Below are positions 1-8,991 of a DNA stretch of 64,000 nt, one piece after another. Location of the stretch: contig NZ_CP080519.1 in assembly GCF_019468465.1 (NCBI RefSeq), forward strand, positions 496,001 through 560,000, in the 5' to 3' direction. Numbering within the stretch: position 1 is the stretch's first letter; the number at the start of each line of letters is the position of its first letter. The notes under the pieces are model-generated. The model was not told the origin of the DNA and made no database searches. It saw nothing but the letters and a program-made list of their open reading frames with translations. This stretch comes from Amycolatopsis sp. DSM 110486. GTDB lineage: Bacteria; Actinomycetota; Actinomycetes; Mycobacteriales; Pseudonocardiaceae. Made by a program: the position numbers and the translations under genes.

Positions 1-537
1 GCAGACCGCGGCCGGCGCGCGCTCGTCCAGCTCGGGCCAGCTGTCGGGGGCCGTGACGCTCGCGAGAAGGTCGCGGTAACCCACTTGTTCTCCCCGATCC
101 TCGCCGACCACGACCAGCGTGTGCACCGAGGGAAGCTGCGGGAGCAACGCGGTGAGACGGGGCAACAGATCGTCGTCCACGATGATCACGCCGTCCTCGG
201 CGTCACCGATCACGTAGACGAGCTGCTCGTCCGAAAGGCGCGAGTTGATCAGGTGTAGGACGGCACCCATCGCCGGCACGCCGTAGAAGGCTTCGAGATG
301 GGGCTGGTGGTTGCAACAGAAGGTGCCGACCCGGTCGCCGGGCCGAACGCCGAGGCCGCGCAGAGCGGTTGCCAGCCGGGCCGCGTTCCCGGCGACGGTA
401 CTGAAGTCCGTTTCCCGGACCACCCGCCCCGCGGAGCCGCTGACGACCGGGCTGTCGGGGTGTACGTCATTGCCGTGACGCAGCATGGCCGCCATGGTCA
501 GCGGGAAATCCTGCATCGTGCTCATGAGCTCGCTCAT
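1..537 (-). CDS. AMP-dependent acyl-CoA synthetase/ligase, N-terminal part (cut by window edge)
   Basis: Reading leftwards from the ATG at 537 gives 179 codons with no stop before the window edge, so only the N-terminal third of the protein is here. The start reads MSELMSTMQDFPLTMAAM. It is followed by the typical N-terminal fold of acyl-adenylate-forming enzymes: a run on early cofactor-independent residues (VRPGDRVGTFCCNH), then PAMGAVLHLINSRLSDEQL and VYVIGDAEDGVIIVDDDLL, which match fatty-acyl-CoA synthetases closely. The AMP-binding P-loop (TSGTTG) and C-terminal lysine region lie outside the window. The family activates carboxylic acids through an acyl-AMP to the CoA thioester in the cytoplasm. 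The gene is the third of a minus-strand group behind an LLM oxidoreductase and an F420 reductase, suggesting a shared lipid or terpenoid catabolic role; the substrate cannot be told. Confidence 0.85.
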   Translation of the reverse strand, partial: MSELMSTMQDFPLTMAAMLRHGNDVHPDSPVVSGSAGRVVRETDFSTVAGNAARLATALRGLGVRPGDRVGTFCCNHQPHLEAFYGVPAMGAVLHLINSRLSDEQLVYVIGDAEDGVIIVDDDLLPRLTALLPQLPSVHTLVVVGEDRGEQVGYRDLLASVTAPDSWPELDERAPAAVC

Positions 538-631
538 GGCCCGAGTACCTCCACTTCGTTGTGCGAGGTTGGGGTTCGGCTGTGCCACCTGTGCCGCAGC
601 CGAGTTGTCCTGGTGTGCCGGCGCGGCCGGC

Positions 632-1330
632 TCAGGCGATGTCCACGTCCTGGTCCATCTCGGGGAGGTTGACCCCGACCAGCCGTACCCCGGCCTGGGT
701 GCGGTACCGCTTGTTGACGCTGATCAACGTGGCGGTGAGGGGCTCGAGCTGACGGGCCAGCCGCAGCGGGCCGGCGACGACTCCGGGCTTGCCCGTGACG
801 GCGGCGCACAGTTCGCCCGCGACGTCGAGCGCGTGCTCGTCGTCGCCGACCATCAGCACGTCCTCGTCCGTGAGGTCCTCCTTGGCGCTCCACAGCGTCA
901 CCGCGGACAGGTGGTGGAACGCGCCCACCACCCGGGCCGCCGGCACGAGCAGCTGCAGCTCCTCCGCGGCACTGCCGTCCGGTACGTCCAGCCCGAACGG
1001 GCCGCGCCGATCGAAGCCGAGCGGGTTGCAGCAGCTGACGATGACTTTGCCGGCCAGGGAACCGGCGAGCGACCGCACCAGGTCGGCGTGACCGCGGTAC
1101 GGGACGGCGAGGATGACGACCTGCGAACCCGCCGCCGCTTCCCGGTTTTCCGCCCACGTAACGGGTTCCGTGCCCGAGAGCCGCTCGTTGACCGCCCGGG
1201 CGCCCTGCTCGGCGCGCGCCACGTCACGCGAACCGATCACCACCCGGCGACCCGACCGCGCCAGCCGGTAGGCGAGTCCTCTGCCCTGCGGTCCGGTGCC
1301 ACCGATGATGGCGATGCGCTCTTCTTCCAC
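632..1330 (-). CDS. NADPH-dependent F420 reductase (F420H2:NADP oxidoreductase family)
   Basis: The 232-residue protein begins MEEERIAIIGGTGPQGRGLA, a Rossmann nucleotide-binding start with the GGTGPQG glycine loop and, one turn later, the SRDVARA segment that in this family selects NADP(H) phosphate. Length and the central patterns (VILAVPYRGHADLV, KVIVSCCNPLGFD, VGAFHHLSA) agree with the NADPH-F420 reductase family, which passes hydride between NADPH and coenzyme F420. It lies 30 bases downstream of an LLM-type F420-dependent oxidoreductase gene and upstream of an acyl-CoA ligase. The likely role is to recharge F420 for that oxidoreductase. The family is known; that this copy serves its neighbour is inference. 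Confidence 0.85.
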   Translation of the reverse strand: MEEERIAIIGGTGPQGRGLAYRLARSGRRVVIGSRDVARAEQGARAVNERLSGTEPVTWAENREAAAGSQVVILAVPYRGHADLVRSLAGSLAGKVIVSCCNPLGFDRRGPFGLDVPDGSAAEELQLLVPAARVVGAFHHLSAVTLWSAKEDLTDEDVLMVGDDEHALDVAGELCAAVTGKPGVVAGPLRLARQLEPLTATLISVNKRYRTQAGVRLVGVNLPEMDQDVDIA

Positions 1331-1360
1331 CCGTTCCTCCTGTTGGCTCTGAACCGGCGA

Positions 1361-2359
1361 TCACAGATCTGCGATCGCGGGGATGACGCTGTCGCCGATC
1401 CGGCGCATGGAATCGAGAATCAGCCCGTGATCGCCGACGATGTGGCGAACCAGTACCGTTTCGAATCCGATCTTGCGGTAGAACCCCAGTCGTTTCACGA
1501 CGGTTTCCGCCGACCCGACGAGTGAGGTGTCCCGTTCGCGGCCGAATCCGCGATATCCGGCCGCCACGACCGGTTCGACCGCCTCCCACGCCTTCTCGTC
1601 CGTTTCCGCGACGAAGATGTCGCGGCGCAGGACCGCCTTGGGCACGCGGCCGTGTTCCGAACAGAGCCGGCTGTAGAGCTCGAGCTGTTTCTCCAGTTCC
1701 TCCGGCGGCGTTCCGGGGGCCGTTTCCCAGGCGTCGCCGAGCCGTCCCGCCCGTTCGACGGCCTTGCCCGCCATGGCCGCCACCCAGATTTCCGCCGGGG
1801 TGCTCGGGATCGGGTTGATCTGCAGGTCGTCGAACTGGAAGAACTCGCCGTCGTGGCTGAACCGCTCCCCGGCCAGGAGCCGGCGGACGACAGTGATGAA
1901 CTCTTCGCTGCGCCGGCCGCGGGAACCCTTGGCGATCTTGAACCCGTCGAACTGCTCGCTCACGTCACCGTTGCCGACGATCAGCGTCAGCGGTTCCGGC
2001 GCGAACGCCGCGAGCGTGCCCACCTGCTCCGCGGCCAGCACGGGGTGGTGGAAGGGCGCGAGGTAGAGCAGGCCGACGGGCATGTCACCGGTGACGGCGA
2101 GCATGCGCGCCAGCGTGGGGGTGGGCGCGAAAGCGTTCGCGTACGACGAGGCGTGGCTGTCGCCGACCATCAGGAAGCCGAAGTTCCACTCGGCGGCGGT
2201 CTTCGCGATCTCGAGCAGTTGCCGGGCCTGGAGCCTGACGTCGGTGACGCCCAGCGGGATGTCGCTGAACTCTCCGCGGTCGACGACGATTTCGTGGTAC
2301 TTGCGCAGGGATTCATCGGACGCGGCGAAGATGAAGCGAAGTGAAGTTCCGAGCTTCAT
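1361..2359 (-). CDS. LLM class flavin/F420-dependent oxidoreductase
   Basis: The 332-residue product starts MKLGTSLRFIFAASDESLRK and carries the bacterial-luciferase-like TIM-barrel pattern: a non-prolyl segment around FGFLMVGDSHAS, VGLLYLAPFHHPVLAAEQVGTL, then LIVGNGDVSEQFDGF and EEFITVVRRLLAGE. Members bind reduced FMN or F420 and oxidise or reduce small organic substrates. The gene directly downstream encodes an NADPH:F420 reductase, which makes F420 the more likely cofactor. It is the first gene of the minus-strand group 2359-1 and is transcribed away from a second LLM gene at 2633, with 273 bases between them that probably hold both promoters. The substrate is unknown. Confidence 0.85.
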   Translation of the reverse strand: MKLGTSLRFIFAASDESLRKYHEIVVDRGEFSDIPLGVTDVRLQARQLLEIAKTAAEWNFGFLMVGDSHASSYANAFAPTPTLARMLAVTGDMPVGLLYLAPFHHPVLAAEQVGTLAAFAPEPLTLIVGNGDVSEQFDGFKIAKGSRGRRSEEFITVVRRLLAGERFSHDGEFFQFDDLQINPIPSTPAEIWVAAMAGKAVERAGRLGDAWETAPGTPPEELEKQLELYSRLCSEHGRVPKAVLRRDIFVAETDEKAWEAVEPVVAAGYRGFGRERDTSLVGSAETVVKRLGFYRKIGFETVLVRHIVGDHGLILDSMRRIGDSVIPAIADL

Positions 2360-2632
2360 TCACGTTCCTTCCGGTGGGGGCGGCGGTGCCCTCCGGCGCG
2401 AGGGGAGTGGGCTCACGCATGAGGATGGAGTGCGTTTCGTCATAGAACTCTAACCTCGGCCAGCGCGCGGAAGCAAGCGTCGCCGAGCGAGGATTTTTCA
2501 ATCGATCTTGCAGGTCACAGGGTTCCGTCATCGAACGCTCTGTGGTTTCATCAAGCAACGCTTTGGGGACTTTGCTGGTGAAGGTTCGCCGCAATTGGCC
2601 GAAAAAGATCAATTACCGTCGAGGAGGATGGC

Positions 2633-3661
2633 GTGCGCCTGGGTTGGGACATGGGCTATTGGAGTTCGGCACCGCATCCGTTCCTCGAGGAAAGCTCACG
2701 GGAAGCCGAACGGCTGGGCCTGCATTCGATCTGGGCCGCCGAGTCCTACGGCTCGGACAGCATGACGCCACTGGCGTGGGTGGGTTCGCGAACGACCAGA
2801 CCGGCGTTGGGTACCGCGTGCACGCAAATGGCGGCGCGTACGCCCACCGCGACCGCGATGGCCGCGATGACCATGGATCACCTGTCCGATGGCCGCTTCA
2901 TTCTCGGGCTCGGGTCAAGCGGGCCGCAGGTGGTCGAGGGCTGGTACGGGCAGCAGTACCGCAGGCCGTTGCAGATGACGAGAGAGTACGTCGAGATCGT
3001 GCGGAAGGTGATCGCGCGGGAAGGCCCGGTCGAGTTCCACGGGGAGCACTTCACGATTCCCGCGGCGGGCGGCACCGGTTTCGGGAAGCCGCTGCGGGCC
3101 AACATCCGGCCGCGGCGGCCCGAGATCCCGATCTTCCTCGGTGCCCAGGGCCCGAAGAACGTCGCGCTCGCCGCCGAGATCGCGGACGGCTGGCTCTCGA
3201 TGTTCTTCGGCCCCAAGCTCGACGCGTACTACCGCGCGGCACTCGGCGAGGGCTTCAGCCGTCCGGGCGCGCGCCACACCGCCGAATCGTTCACCGTAGT
3301 CGCCAACGTCAACGTGCGCGTCGACGACGACGTGGAGCACGCGGCGGACAGCCTGCGCCCGCTGCTGGCGCTCTACATCGGCGGCATGGGCGCGGCCGAG
3401 GTGAACTTCCACCGCAACATGTTCACGCGGCTGGGCTATGAGGCCGAATGCGAGAAGATCACCCAGCTGTACCTGGACGGCCACCGGGCTGAGGCGATCG
3501 CCGCGGTCAGCACCCGGATGGTGGAGGAAGTCGCCTTGATCGGCCCCCCGCACAAGATCCGCCACGACCTCCAGGCCTGGGAGACGACCGTCGTCGACGT
3601 CATCAGCGCGAACATGGCGGACCCTGCGACGCTGCGGACTCTCGCCGAGCTGATGGCCTGA
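2633..3661 (+). CDS. LLM class F420-dependent oxidoreductase
   Basis: The gene opens with GTG at 2633, preceded by a clear ribosome site GAGGAGG at 2621-2627. The ATG at 2628 is out of frame and was not chosen. The 342-residue protein (MRLGWDMGYWSSAPHPFLEE) shows the luciferase-like barrel: HSIWAAESYGSD, ATAMAAMTMDHLSDGRFILGLG, the QVVEGWYGQ loop and IFLGAQGPKNVALAAEIADGW, a signature of actinobacterial F420-dependent enzymes of this class. The C-terminal part (PHKIRHDLQAWETTVVDV) is also typical. It is divergent from the other LLM gene in the window and not obviously a recent duplicate of it. Substrate unknown; redox role on lipids or terpenoids is plausible given the adjacent acyl-CoA ligase. 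Confidence 0.85.
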   Translation: MRLGWDMGYWSSAPHPFLEESSREAERLGLHSIWAAESYGSDSMTPLAWVGSRTTRPALGTACTQMAARTPTATAMAAMTMDHLSDGRFILGLGSSGPQVVEGWYGQQYRRPLQMTREYVEIVRKVIAREGPVEFHGEHFTIPAAGGTGFGKPLRANIRPRRPEIPIFLGAQGPKNVALAAEIADGWLSMFFGPKLDAYYRAALGEGFSRPGARHTAESFTVVANVNVRVDDDVEHAADSLRPLLALYIGGMGAAEVNFHRNMFTRLGYEAECEKITQLYLDGHRAEAIAAVSTRMVEEVALIGPPHKIRHDLQAWETTVVDVISANMADPATLRTLAELMA

Positions 3662-3695
3662 TCCCGGAGCCGGACAACTGTCGCGTTAGGACGGT

Positions 3696-4205
3696 TCAGT
3701 TCGCCGCGAGCGAGACGGCGAACTCCGGCGGTGTCCGCAGCGACTGGAACACGACGCAGTAGCGTTCGGTCAGCTTCTTCAGCGTCGCGAGCTGGTCGGG
3801 GTCGGCGTCGGTGTCGAGGTCGAACGACAGCCGGATCGCGCGGAAGCCGACTGGGGCGTCCTTCGCGACGGCCAGCGTGCCGCGGAAGTCGAGGTCGCCC
3901 TCGGCCCGGACGCGGCCGCCGCGCACTTCGAGGCCCAGCGACGTCGCCACTGCCCGCAGCGTCACCCCGGCGCACGCGACGAGCGCTTCGAGCAGCATGT
4001 CACCGGAGCAGGCGAGGGTGCCGTCGCCGCCGGTCGCCGGGTGCAGCCCGGCCTCGACGATCGCGCGGCCGGTCTCGACCTTGCAGGAGATGCCGAGGCC
4101 GTCCAGTTCGGCGTCGGCGTGCAGAGTGACGAGCGCGCTCTCCGGTTCGTCGCGGTACTTGTCCTTCAACGGGGCCTGGGTCGCGCGCAGCGCTTCGGAG
4201 TCCAT
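3696..4205 (-). CDS. OsmC family protein
   Basis: The 169-residue protein has the OsmC/Ohr layout: an N-terminal strand region (ALVTLHADAELDGLGISCKVETGRAIVEAGLH), a GDGTLACSGDMLLEALVACAGVTLRAVAT helix carrying the two family cysteines in their usual setting, and a C-terminal helix pair (ATLKKLTERYCVVFQSLRTPPEF). OsmC-type proteins reduce organic hydroperoxides with the cysteine pair. Here Cys residues are visible in LACSG and VACAG, and a further one in RYCVV. It is a single gene: the LLM gene converges on it from the left with 34 bases between the two stop codons, and a terminator (4241-4274) isolates it from the peptidase gene upstream. Confidence 0.85.
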   Translation of the reverse strand: MDSEALRATQAPLKDKYRDEPESALVTLHADAELDGLGISCKVETGRAIVEAGLHPATGGDGTLACSGDMLLEALVACAGVTLRAVATSLGLEVRGGRVRAEGDLDFRGTLAVAKDAPVGFRAIRLSFDLDTDADPDQLATLKKLTERYCVVFQSLRTPPEFAVSLAAN

Positions 4206-4240
4206 GCGCTCGATTGTGCCTGCGTTTGCCGGAAAGCGAA

Positions 4241-4274
4241 AAGGCGGGGAGCCGGACTCCGGTCTCCCCGCCTT
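4241..4274 (-). terminator. Rho-independent-like terminator of the M4 peptidase gene
   Basis: A perfect 11-bp stem, AAGGCGGGGAG at 4241-4251 paired with its complement at 4264-4274, has an inner CCGG/CCGG helper stem in the loop. It starts 22 bases after the peptidase stop codon (in the minus direction) and ends 36 bases before the OsmC start, so it most likely ends peptidase transcripts. There is an A/T-rich flank but no long U-run, as is common in actinomycetes. Confidence 0.8.
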
Positions 4275-4295
4275 CTCAGTGCGGATTCAGGTGCG

Positions 4296-6569
4296 TCAGC
4301 TCAGCGTCACCGCGGCGTCGTCGATCACGAACGACGTCTGCAGCGAGCTGTCCTCGGTGCCGGTGAACTTCAGCGCCAGGGTGCCGCCGGCGGCCGACGA
4401 GACGTCGATCGTCCGGAGGGTGTATCCCGAGGCCTTGTTCAGGTTGGAGAAGCTGCCCAGCGTCGCGCTGCCGTTGGTGACGGTCAGCTTGTCGTAGGCG
4501 GTCGTGGTGGTCGTTTCCGCGGAGTCGATGTGCAGGTAGAACGTCAGCGTGGCGTGGCACCCGGCCGGGATGGCCACCGACTGCGCGATCGACTCGGTGT
4601 GCGTGCTGCCGTACCCGTCCAGCCAGGTGCTGTAGCTTCCGCCGTGCGCGGCCTGGCCCTGCGAGGCCCACTGGCCGATGGCGCCGGTGGTGCCGGTCCA
4701 GCTGCCGATGCCCGACTCGAAGCCGCCGTTGACGAGCTTCTGGCCGGAGCAGCCGCCGGTGGTTCCGACGGTCCAGGTGAACGACGCCGTGCCGGTCTTG
4801 CCGGCCGAGTCCCTCGCCGTCACCGTGACGTTCGAGGTGCCCGCGGTGGTCGCGGTGCCCGAGATCGTGCCGGTGGAGGTGCTGATCGACAGGCCGGCCG
4901 GCAGGCCGGTGGCCGACCAGGTGTACGGAGTGGCGCCGCCCGAAGCCGACAGCGGCAGGTTCACTGCGGAGCCCGTCGTGGTCGACTGGTTGCCGGGGCT
5001 GGACACGGTGACGGTGCCGGTCGCCGAACACGTCGGGTCGGCCGACTGCGCCGGCACGGAGATCGCGTCCCACGCCGCCTTGACGGTGTTGAACTCGGCG
5101 CAGCTGCCCGGGAACAGGTTCTTCGCCGCGGTCAGAGTCCAGGTGCGGTACTTCAGGTACGAGCTACCCGAGGTCTTGAGCAGCATCGCGTTGTAGAAGA
5201 TCTTCACCGCGGTCTGGACACCGAGACCGGTGACCGTGGAGTTGTTGCACGTCGTGCTGGTCGGTTGCCCGTTGGTCGGGTTGGTTCCTTCGGCCAGCAG
5301 GTAGAACCAGTGGTTGCCCGGGCCGGCGGCCGCGTGCACCTCGCCGCCCGGGACCGAGCTGTCGTAACAGTTCTTGTCGCCCAGCGCCGACGGGTTGTAC
5401 ATGTTGCGGATCGGGCCGGAGCCGACCAGGTTGACCTGCTCGCCGACGAGGAAGTCCGGTTTGTCATACGGCGCCGGCTCGTTCGCGAACCACTCGGTCG
5501 AAGCACCGAAGACGTCCGCGACGAACTCCTGGGTGCCCGCGCCCGAGATGCCGCCCGGTGTGTGGTCGTCGATGCCGTGGCCGTGCTCGTGCGCGACGAC
5601 GTCGATCGAGCCGATCCACTGGTTCTGCGTGTTGTGGCCGACCTGGACCTGGGTGCCGTCGTAGTAGGCTTGCTCGTCGTTCAGGCCGACGCGGATCGGC
5701 CAGCCGCCGCCGTTGCCGTCGAAGCCGTTGCGGCCCAGCCACTGCGAGAGCATCTTGTTCTCGGTCTGGGCGGCGAACAGCGCGTCGACGCAGCCGGTCT
5801 CGCGGCTGGTGGCGGTGCCGGTGCCCCAGGTGTCGTCCGGACCGCTGAAGGTGGTGTTGGAGGCCGCGTCCTGGCAGGACGTGTTGGTGATGGCCGGGTC
5901 CTTCATCGTGTAAGTGCTGCCCGAGTGCGTGGTGTCGAGGTGCACCGGGTTCGGGCCGTTCCACGCGCTGGTGCCGTCACCGTTCATGACGTGCTCCTGC
6001 GTGTGGAGCACCTTCCCGGTGGCCGCGTCGACGATGACGTCGAGCCGGCTCGGGCCCTCGGCGTCGCGTCCGACGGCCGTGCTCTTCCACGCCAGCTTCG
6101 GCGAGCCGAGCGCGTAAACGACTTGCTGGGCCGCGCTCACACTGTCCACGGAGGACAGCTGCTGCCGGGCAGTCGCCTCGGCCGCGGTCTTGGTGACGGC
6201 CGGAACGGACGTCGCGACGTTGATGGTCTGGTCCTGCGCGGCCGAGGTGGCCAGCACCTGGCCCGTCGAATCGGTCGCGACGACGAAGTCACCACCCACC
6301 ACAGGCAGGCCCTTGTAGGTGCGCTCGTACGCGATGTACTGCAGTCCGTTGGTCGAGGAGATTGCCTTCTGCTGCACGAAAACATCGTCCGCGCTGGCGT
6401 GCAACGCGGCCGGACGGCTCGCGACGAGACCGGCGGCGGCGTTCACCGCCATGGCTTGGGCGTTGGGTACCGCGTTCGGGGTGGTTTGCGCCTGCGCTGT
6501 ACCGGGGATACACAACGCGCCGACAAGTACGCCGGTCGTGGCCAAGACGGCATAACGTCTCAGTTCCAT
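4296..6569 (-). CDS. Secreted M4 family (thermolysin-like) metallopeptidase with Ig-like and C-terminal accessory domains
   Basis: The 757-residue precursor begins with a Sec signal (MELRRYAVLATTGVLVGALCIPGTAQAQ). Residues about 55-200 look like the FTP/PepSY propeptide (KGLPVVGGDFVVATDSTGQV). The catalytic domain spans about 225-510. The zinc motif is HEHGH at 327-331, the third ligand lies in GTQEFVADVFG (Glu 348), and the active-site histidine is in GGEVHAAAGPGNHWFYLL. Then come a putative-Ig repeat (about 515-600, GLPAGLSISTSTGTISGTA) and a C-terminal beta-rich module (GCSGQKLVNGGFESGIGSW to the end) that is probably a carbohydrate- or surface-binding domain. It should cut extracellular proteins. 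It is monocistronic, with its own terminator at 4241-4274. Confidence 0.93.
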   Translation of the reverse strand: MELRRYAVLATTGVLVGALCIPGTAQAQTTPNAVPNAQAMAVNAAAGLVASRPAALHASADDVFVQQKAISSTNGLQYIAYERTYKGLPVVGGDFVVATDSTGQVLATSAAQDQTINVATSVPAVTKTAAEATARQQLSSVDSVSAAQQVVYALGSPKLAWKSTAVGRDAEGPSRLDVIVDAATGKVLHTQEHVMNGDGTSAWNGPNPVHLDTTHSGSTYTMKDPAITNTSCQDAASNTTFSGPDDTWGTGTATSRETGCVDALFAAQTENKMLSQWLGRNGFDGNGGGWPIRVGLNDEQAYYDGTQVQVGHNTQNQWIGSIDVVAHEHGHGIDDHTPGGISGAGTQEFVADVFGASTEWFANEPAPYDKPDFLVGEQVNLVGSGPIRNMYNPSALGDKNCYDSSVPGGEVHAAAGPGNHWFYLLAEGTNPTNGQPTSTTCNNSTVTGLGVQTAVKIFYNAMLLKTSGSSYLKYRTWTLTAAKNLFPGSCAEFNTVKAAWDAISVPAQSADPTCSATGTVTVSSPGNQSTTTGSAVNLPLSASGGATPYTWSATGLPAGLSISTSTGTISGTATTAGTSNVTVTARDSAGKTGTASFTWTVGTTGGCSGQKLVNGGFESGIGSWTGTTGAIGQWASQGQAAHGGSYSTWLDGYGSTHTESIAQSVAIPAGCHATLTFYLHIDSAETTTTTAYDKLTVTNGSATLGSFSNLNKASGYTLRTIDVSSAAGGTLALKFTGTEDSSLQTSFVIDDAAVTLS

Positions 6570-6848
6570 AATTCCTCCGGGCAGGGTGAACCAGGCCCGG
6601 GTTCGAGGCCGGGCCGTGGTCAGGGGAACGGGAAGTGGCGCTGCGCAACGGAAAACAGAATCCGGCGCCCGAGCCTCGCGAACAAGCTACTAACGTACGG
6701 TCTTACTGATACTTCACCCTGTTGCCCATAGCGGACACAAATAATTAAGATTACATTTCGGGCTCGCTCAGTCCACCGAGGACACTCGATCCGAGTGGCA
6801 CCCGTTCGCCGGTTGACCCCAGCCCCGGCGCGTTCCGGAAGCCGGCGA
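6570..6848. other. Intergenic region, AT-rich patch, no gene seen
   Basis: These 279 bases separate the end of the MFS gene from the start of the M4 peptidase gene. The stretch around 6733-6760 (aaataattaagattacattt) is unusually A/T-rich for this DNA and lies about 165-190 bases upstream of the peptidase ATG, so it may hold its promoter. No coding pattern is visible. Confidence 0.4.
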
Positions 6849-8282
6849 TCAGGTCGCCGAGCGTGTGCCGGTTCTCCGGGAAACCCGTGCGTAGATCGGG
6901 ATCGCGATGCCGACGACAAGGGAGATGGCGGCGCAGATGGTGACGGGGGTCGCCCATGAGTGCAGCAGTGCTTGTGGTGACGACGGGTCGACTGTCGAGG
7001 TCACGACCGCGACGCCGAGGCCGGAGCCGAGGTAGCGGGCGGTGTTGTTGACGCCGCTGCCCATGCTCGCGTGGTGAGCGGGGACGGTGGCGACCGCTTG
7101 GGCGCCGAGCGAGGCGTTGAGCAGACCGGTTCCGATCCCGGCGATCGCGAAGCCGGGAGCCAGGCGCAGCAGCGTGGCGTGGTCGTGCAGAGGTGCGAGG
7201 GTCGCCAGGCCGGCGCCGATGATGATCAGCCCCGCGGCGAGTTGGGTTTCCGGCGTGACGCGCCCGCGAAGGTGCCGCGCGACCAGCGAGACGAGCACGC
7301 TCAGACCGGACCAGATCACCAGCGGAACGGAGCCGGCCAGCGAGGAGCCGTGCAGTCCTTGCTCGACCAGGGTCGGAGTGTAGGAGGTCAGTGAGATCAC
7401 GCCGAACCCCGCGGTGAACGCGGCGACGGTGACCGTGACGAACTGCCAGTTGGTGAACAGCCGGATGTCCACCAAGGGGAATTCCGTGCGGCGTTCGTGA
7501 AAGACGAAGGCGGCCACGATGAGCACCCCCGCGGCCAGGAACGCGAGGACCGTCGGTTGCAGCCAGCCTGTTCGGCCGAGGACCAGCCCGGCCAGCACAG
7601 CGCTCGGGCCGGCGATCAGGGCCGCCGCACCGACATAGTCGATTCGCCCGCCGGCCGCGGCGGGGCCGGCGGGGTTGGCCGGCAGCGCCCGGAAGAAGGC
7701 GATCAAGCCGGCACTGAGGAGGCCGACGAGGAGGTAAGGGCTGCGCCAGCCGGCCGCCGGTTCCAGGAGCGCTGCGAGCAGGGGCCCGATGAGGATGCCG
7801 ACACCGAGGCTTGCTCCCCAGAGGCCGGTGGCTCGCGTGCGCCGGTGTCCGGGCGAAGTGACTTGGGCGATCAGTCCCAGGCTCGTCGCCACCAGGGCCG
7901 CGGCGCCGAGTCCCTGACCGATGCGAGCGATGGTGAACAGGGTCGGGCTGGGCACACCGGCCCCGGCGAACAGGAAAAGTGCTTGGACCGCGGCTCCGAT
8001 GACGAAGACGGTCCGGCGTCCCAGCCGGTCGGCCAGCGCACCGCCGACGAGCAGGCCCGCGCCGAGTCCGATGCTGGCGGCGCTGAGCATCCACGTGCGC
8101 CCCATCACGCTCGCGCCCATGGTGTTCGCCAGCGTCACCAACGTGCTCATCGGCAACGTGAACATGACCATCGCCAACACGGTGGCAACGCACGCCAACG
8201 CGACGGTCGGCCCCTCCGCCCGAGGCCGTTCCCGGGGCGCCGCAGCCGCTGCCCGCGGCGCCGCGTGCTTCTCGACCTCCAC
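6849..8282 (-). CDS. MFS drug/metabolite exporter, DHA2-like (14-TM)
   Basis: The 477-residue polytopic membrane protein has an N-terminal charged tail, then about 14 hydrophobic segments. MFS motif A is visible as GGALADRLGRRTVF between TM2 and TM3. The antiporter motif C is in TM5 (GASLGVGILIGPLLAALLEP). This is the layout of DHA2 proton-coupled exporters. It lies 99 bases downstream of a TetR gene (8382-8963) on the same strand, the arrangement of an LmrA/LmrB-type regulator-exporter pair. A weak copy of the regional TetR-type motif lies at 8307-8322, 24 bases before its ATG. Export of a toxic small molecule under TetR control is the likely role; the substrate is unknown. Confidence 0.88.
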   Translation of the reverse strand: MEVEKHAAPRAAAAAPRERPRAEGPTVALACVATVLAMVMFTLPMSTLVTLANTMGASVMGRTWMLSAASIGLGAGLLVGGALADRLGRRTVFVIGAAVQALFLFAGAGVPSPTLFTIARIGQGLGAAALVATSLGLIAQVTSPGHRRTRATGLWGASLGVGILIGPLLAALLEPAAGWRSPYLLVGLLSAGLIAFFRALPANPAGPAAAGGRIDYVGAAALIAGPSAVLAGLVLGRTGWLQPTVLAFLAAGVLIVAAFVFHERRTEFPLVDIRLFTNWQFVTVTVAAFTAGFGVISLTSYTPTLVEQGLHGSSLAGSVPLVIWSGLSVLVSLVARHLRGRVTPETQLAAGLIIIGAGLATLAPLHDHATLLRLAPGFAIAGIGTGLLNASLGAQAVATVPAHHASMGSGVNNTARYLGSGLGVAVVTSTVDPSSPQALLHSWATPVTICAAISLVVGIAIPIYARVSRRTGTRSAT

Positions 8283-8306
8283 TGTTCTCCCGCCCTCTGT
8301 CCGAAA

Positions 8307-8322
8307 TATGTCGCTCGTCAGA
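8307..8322. promoter_or_regulatory. Weak copy of the regional TetR-type operator motif
   Basis: TATGTCGCTCGTCAGA matches 11 of 16 positions of the perfect copy at 25343-25358; the left half TATGTC is exact. It lies 24 bases upstream of the MFS start codon, a spacing similar to the sites before the two TetR genes. It is the weakest of the six copies and could be chance. Confidence 0.4.
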
Positions 8323-8381
8323 TTTTGCTCAGCGCCCGTGTCGCGCCCCGAGAACGCCTGCCGTCACAACGGCCGCGAACG

Positions 8382-8963
8382 CTAGGGCGCGCCTGCGGCG
8401 AGGGCCCGCTCGACGAGCACACTCCGCACGGCGTCGAACGGCTCCGGACTGCGCAGCGCCCGCGAGGTGATCTCCGCACCCTGGACCGCCGCGATCACGG
8501 CATGGGCGAGCCCCACCGCAGCCGTGTCACCCAGGCCGAACACCACGAACTGGACCGCGATCGCCTCGACGATCTCGGTGAACCCGAGACGGCACGCCTC
8601 ACCGAGCTCCTCGGAAGCCTCGCCGACCTCGGTCACCAGCGGCGCGATGGCGCAACCACGCCCGTAAACGCTGGCGATCATGCCGTCGCGCGCCCGATCC
8701 ACGTACCCGCCGACCAAGTCGGCGGCCGAGGTCGCGGCGCCGGCCAGCCGACGGATCTCCGCAAGCTGCTCGCCCGCGTGCACCCCGGCCGTCTCGGCAG
8801 CGATCTGCTGCTTGCCCTGGGGAAAGTGGTAATACAACGAACCCCGCGGCGCGCCACTGCGCTGCACCACCTCGGCGAGCGACATGGCGCGGTAACCCCG
8901 CTCCCGGATGATCTCCCGAGCGGCGCCGATCATCCGCTGCCTGGTGCCGGGCCCCTGACTCAC
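8382..8963 (-). CDS. TetR/AcrR family regulator (LmrA/YxaF-like), paralogue of the gene at 15688
   Basis: I chose the GTG at 8963. It has a good ribosome site (GAAGGGAA) at usual spacing, and the protein then starts VSQGPGTRQRMIGAAREI, aligning without gap with its paralogue (MVRRSDTKRRMIGAARQL). An in-frame ATG at 8990 has no ribosome site and would run into the operator. The 193-residue product has the N-terminal helix-turn-helix (MSLAEVVQRSGAPRGSLYYHFPQGK) and a ligand domain with the shared GRGCAIAPLVTEVGE segment. YYHFPQGK and the GxGCxIAPLV run are hallmarks of the LmrA/YxaF group. The gene sits upstream of an MFS exporter; an operator-like site lies 29 bases upstream of its start. Confidence 0.9.
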   Translation of the reverse strand: MSQGPGTRQRMIGAAREIIRERGYRAMSLAEVVQRSGAPRGSLYYHFPQGKQQIAAETAGVHAGEQLAEIRRLAGAATSAADLVGGYVDRARDGMIASVYGRGCAIAPLVTEVGEASEELGEACRLGFTEIVEAIAVQFVVFGLGDTAAVGLAHAVIAAVQGAEITSRALRSPEPFDAVRSVLVERALAAGAP

Positions 8964-8991
8964 GACGCCATTCCCTTCACACCCAGGCATG

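Noticed and set aside
4041..6731. 896-residue open frame on the plus strand
   Set aside because: It is the antisense shadow of the M4 peptidase gene; the product is Val/Arg/Gly-rich with no domain pattern, while the minus strand encodes a complete peptidase with signal peptide and zinc motif.
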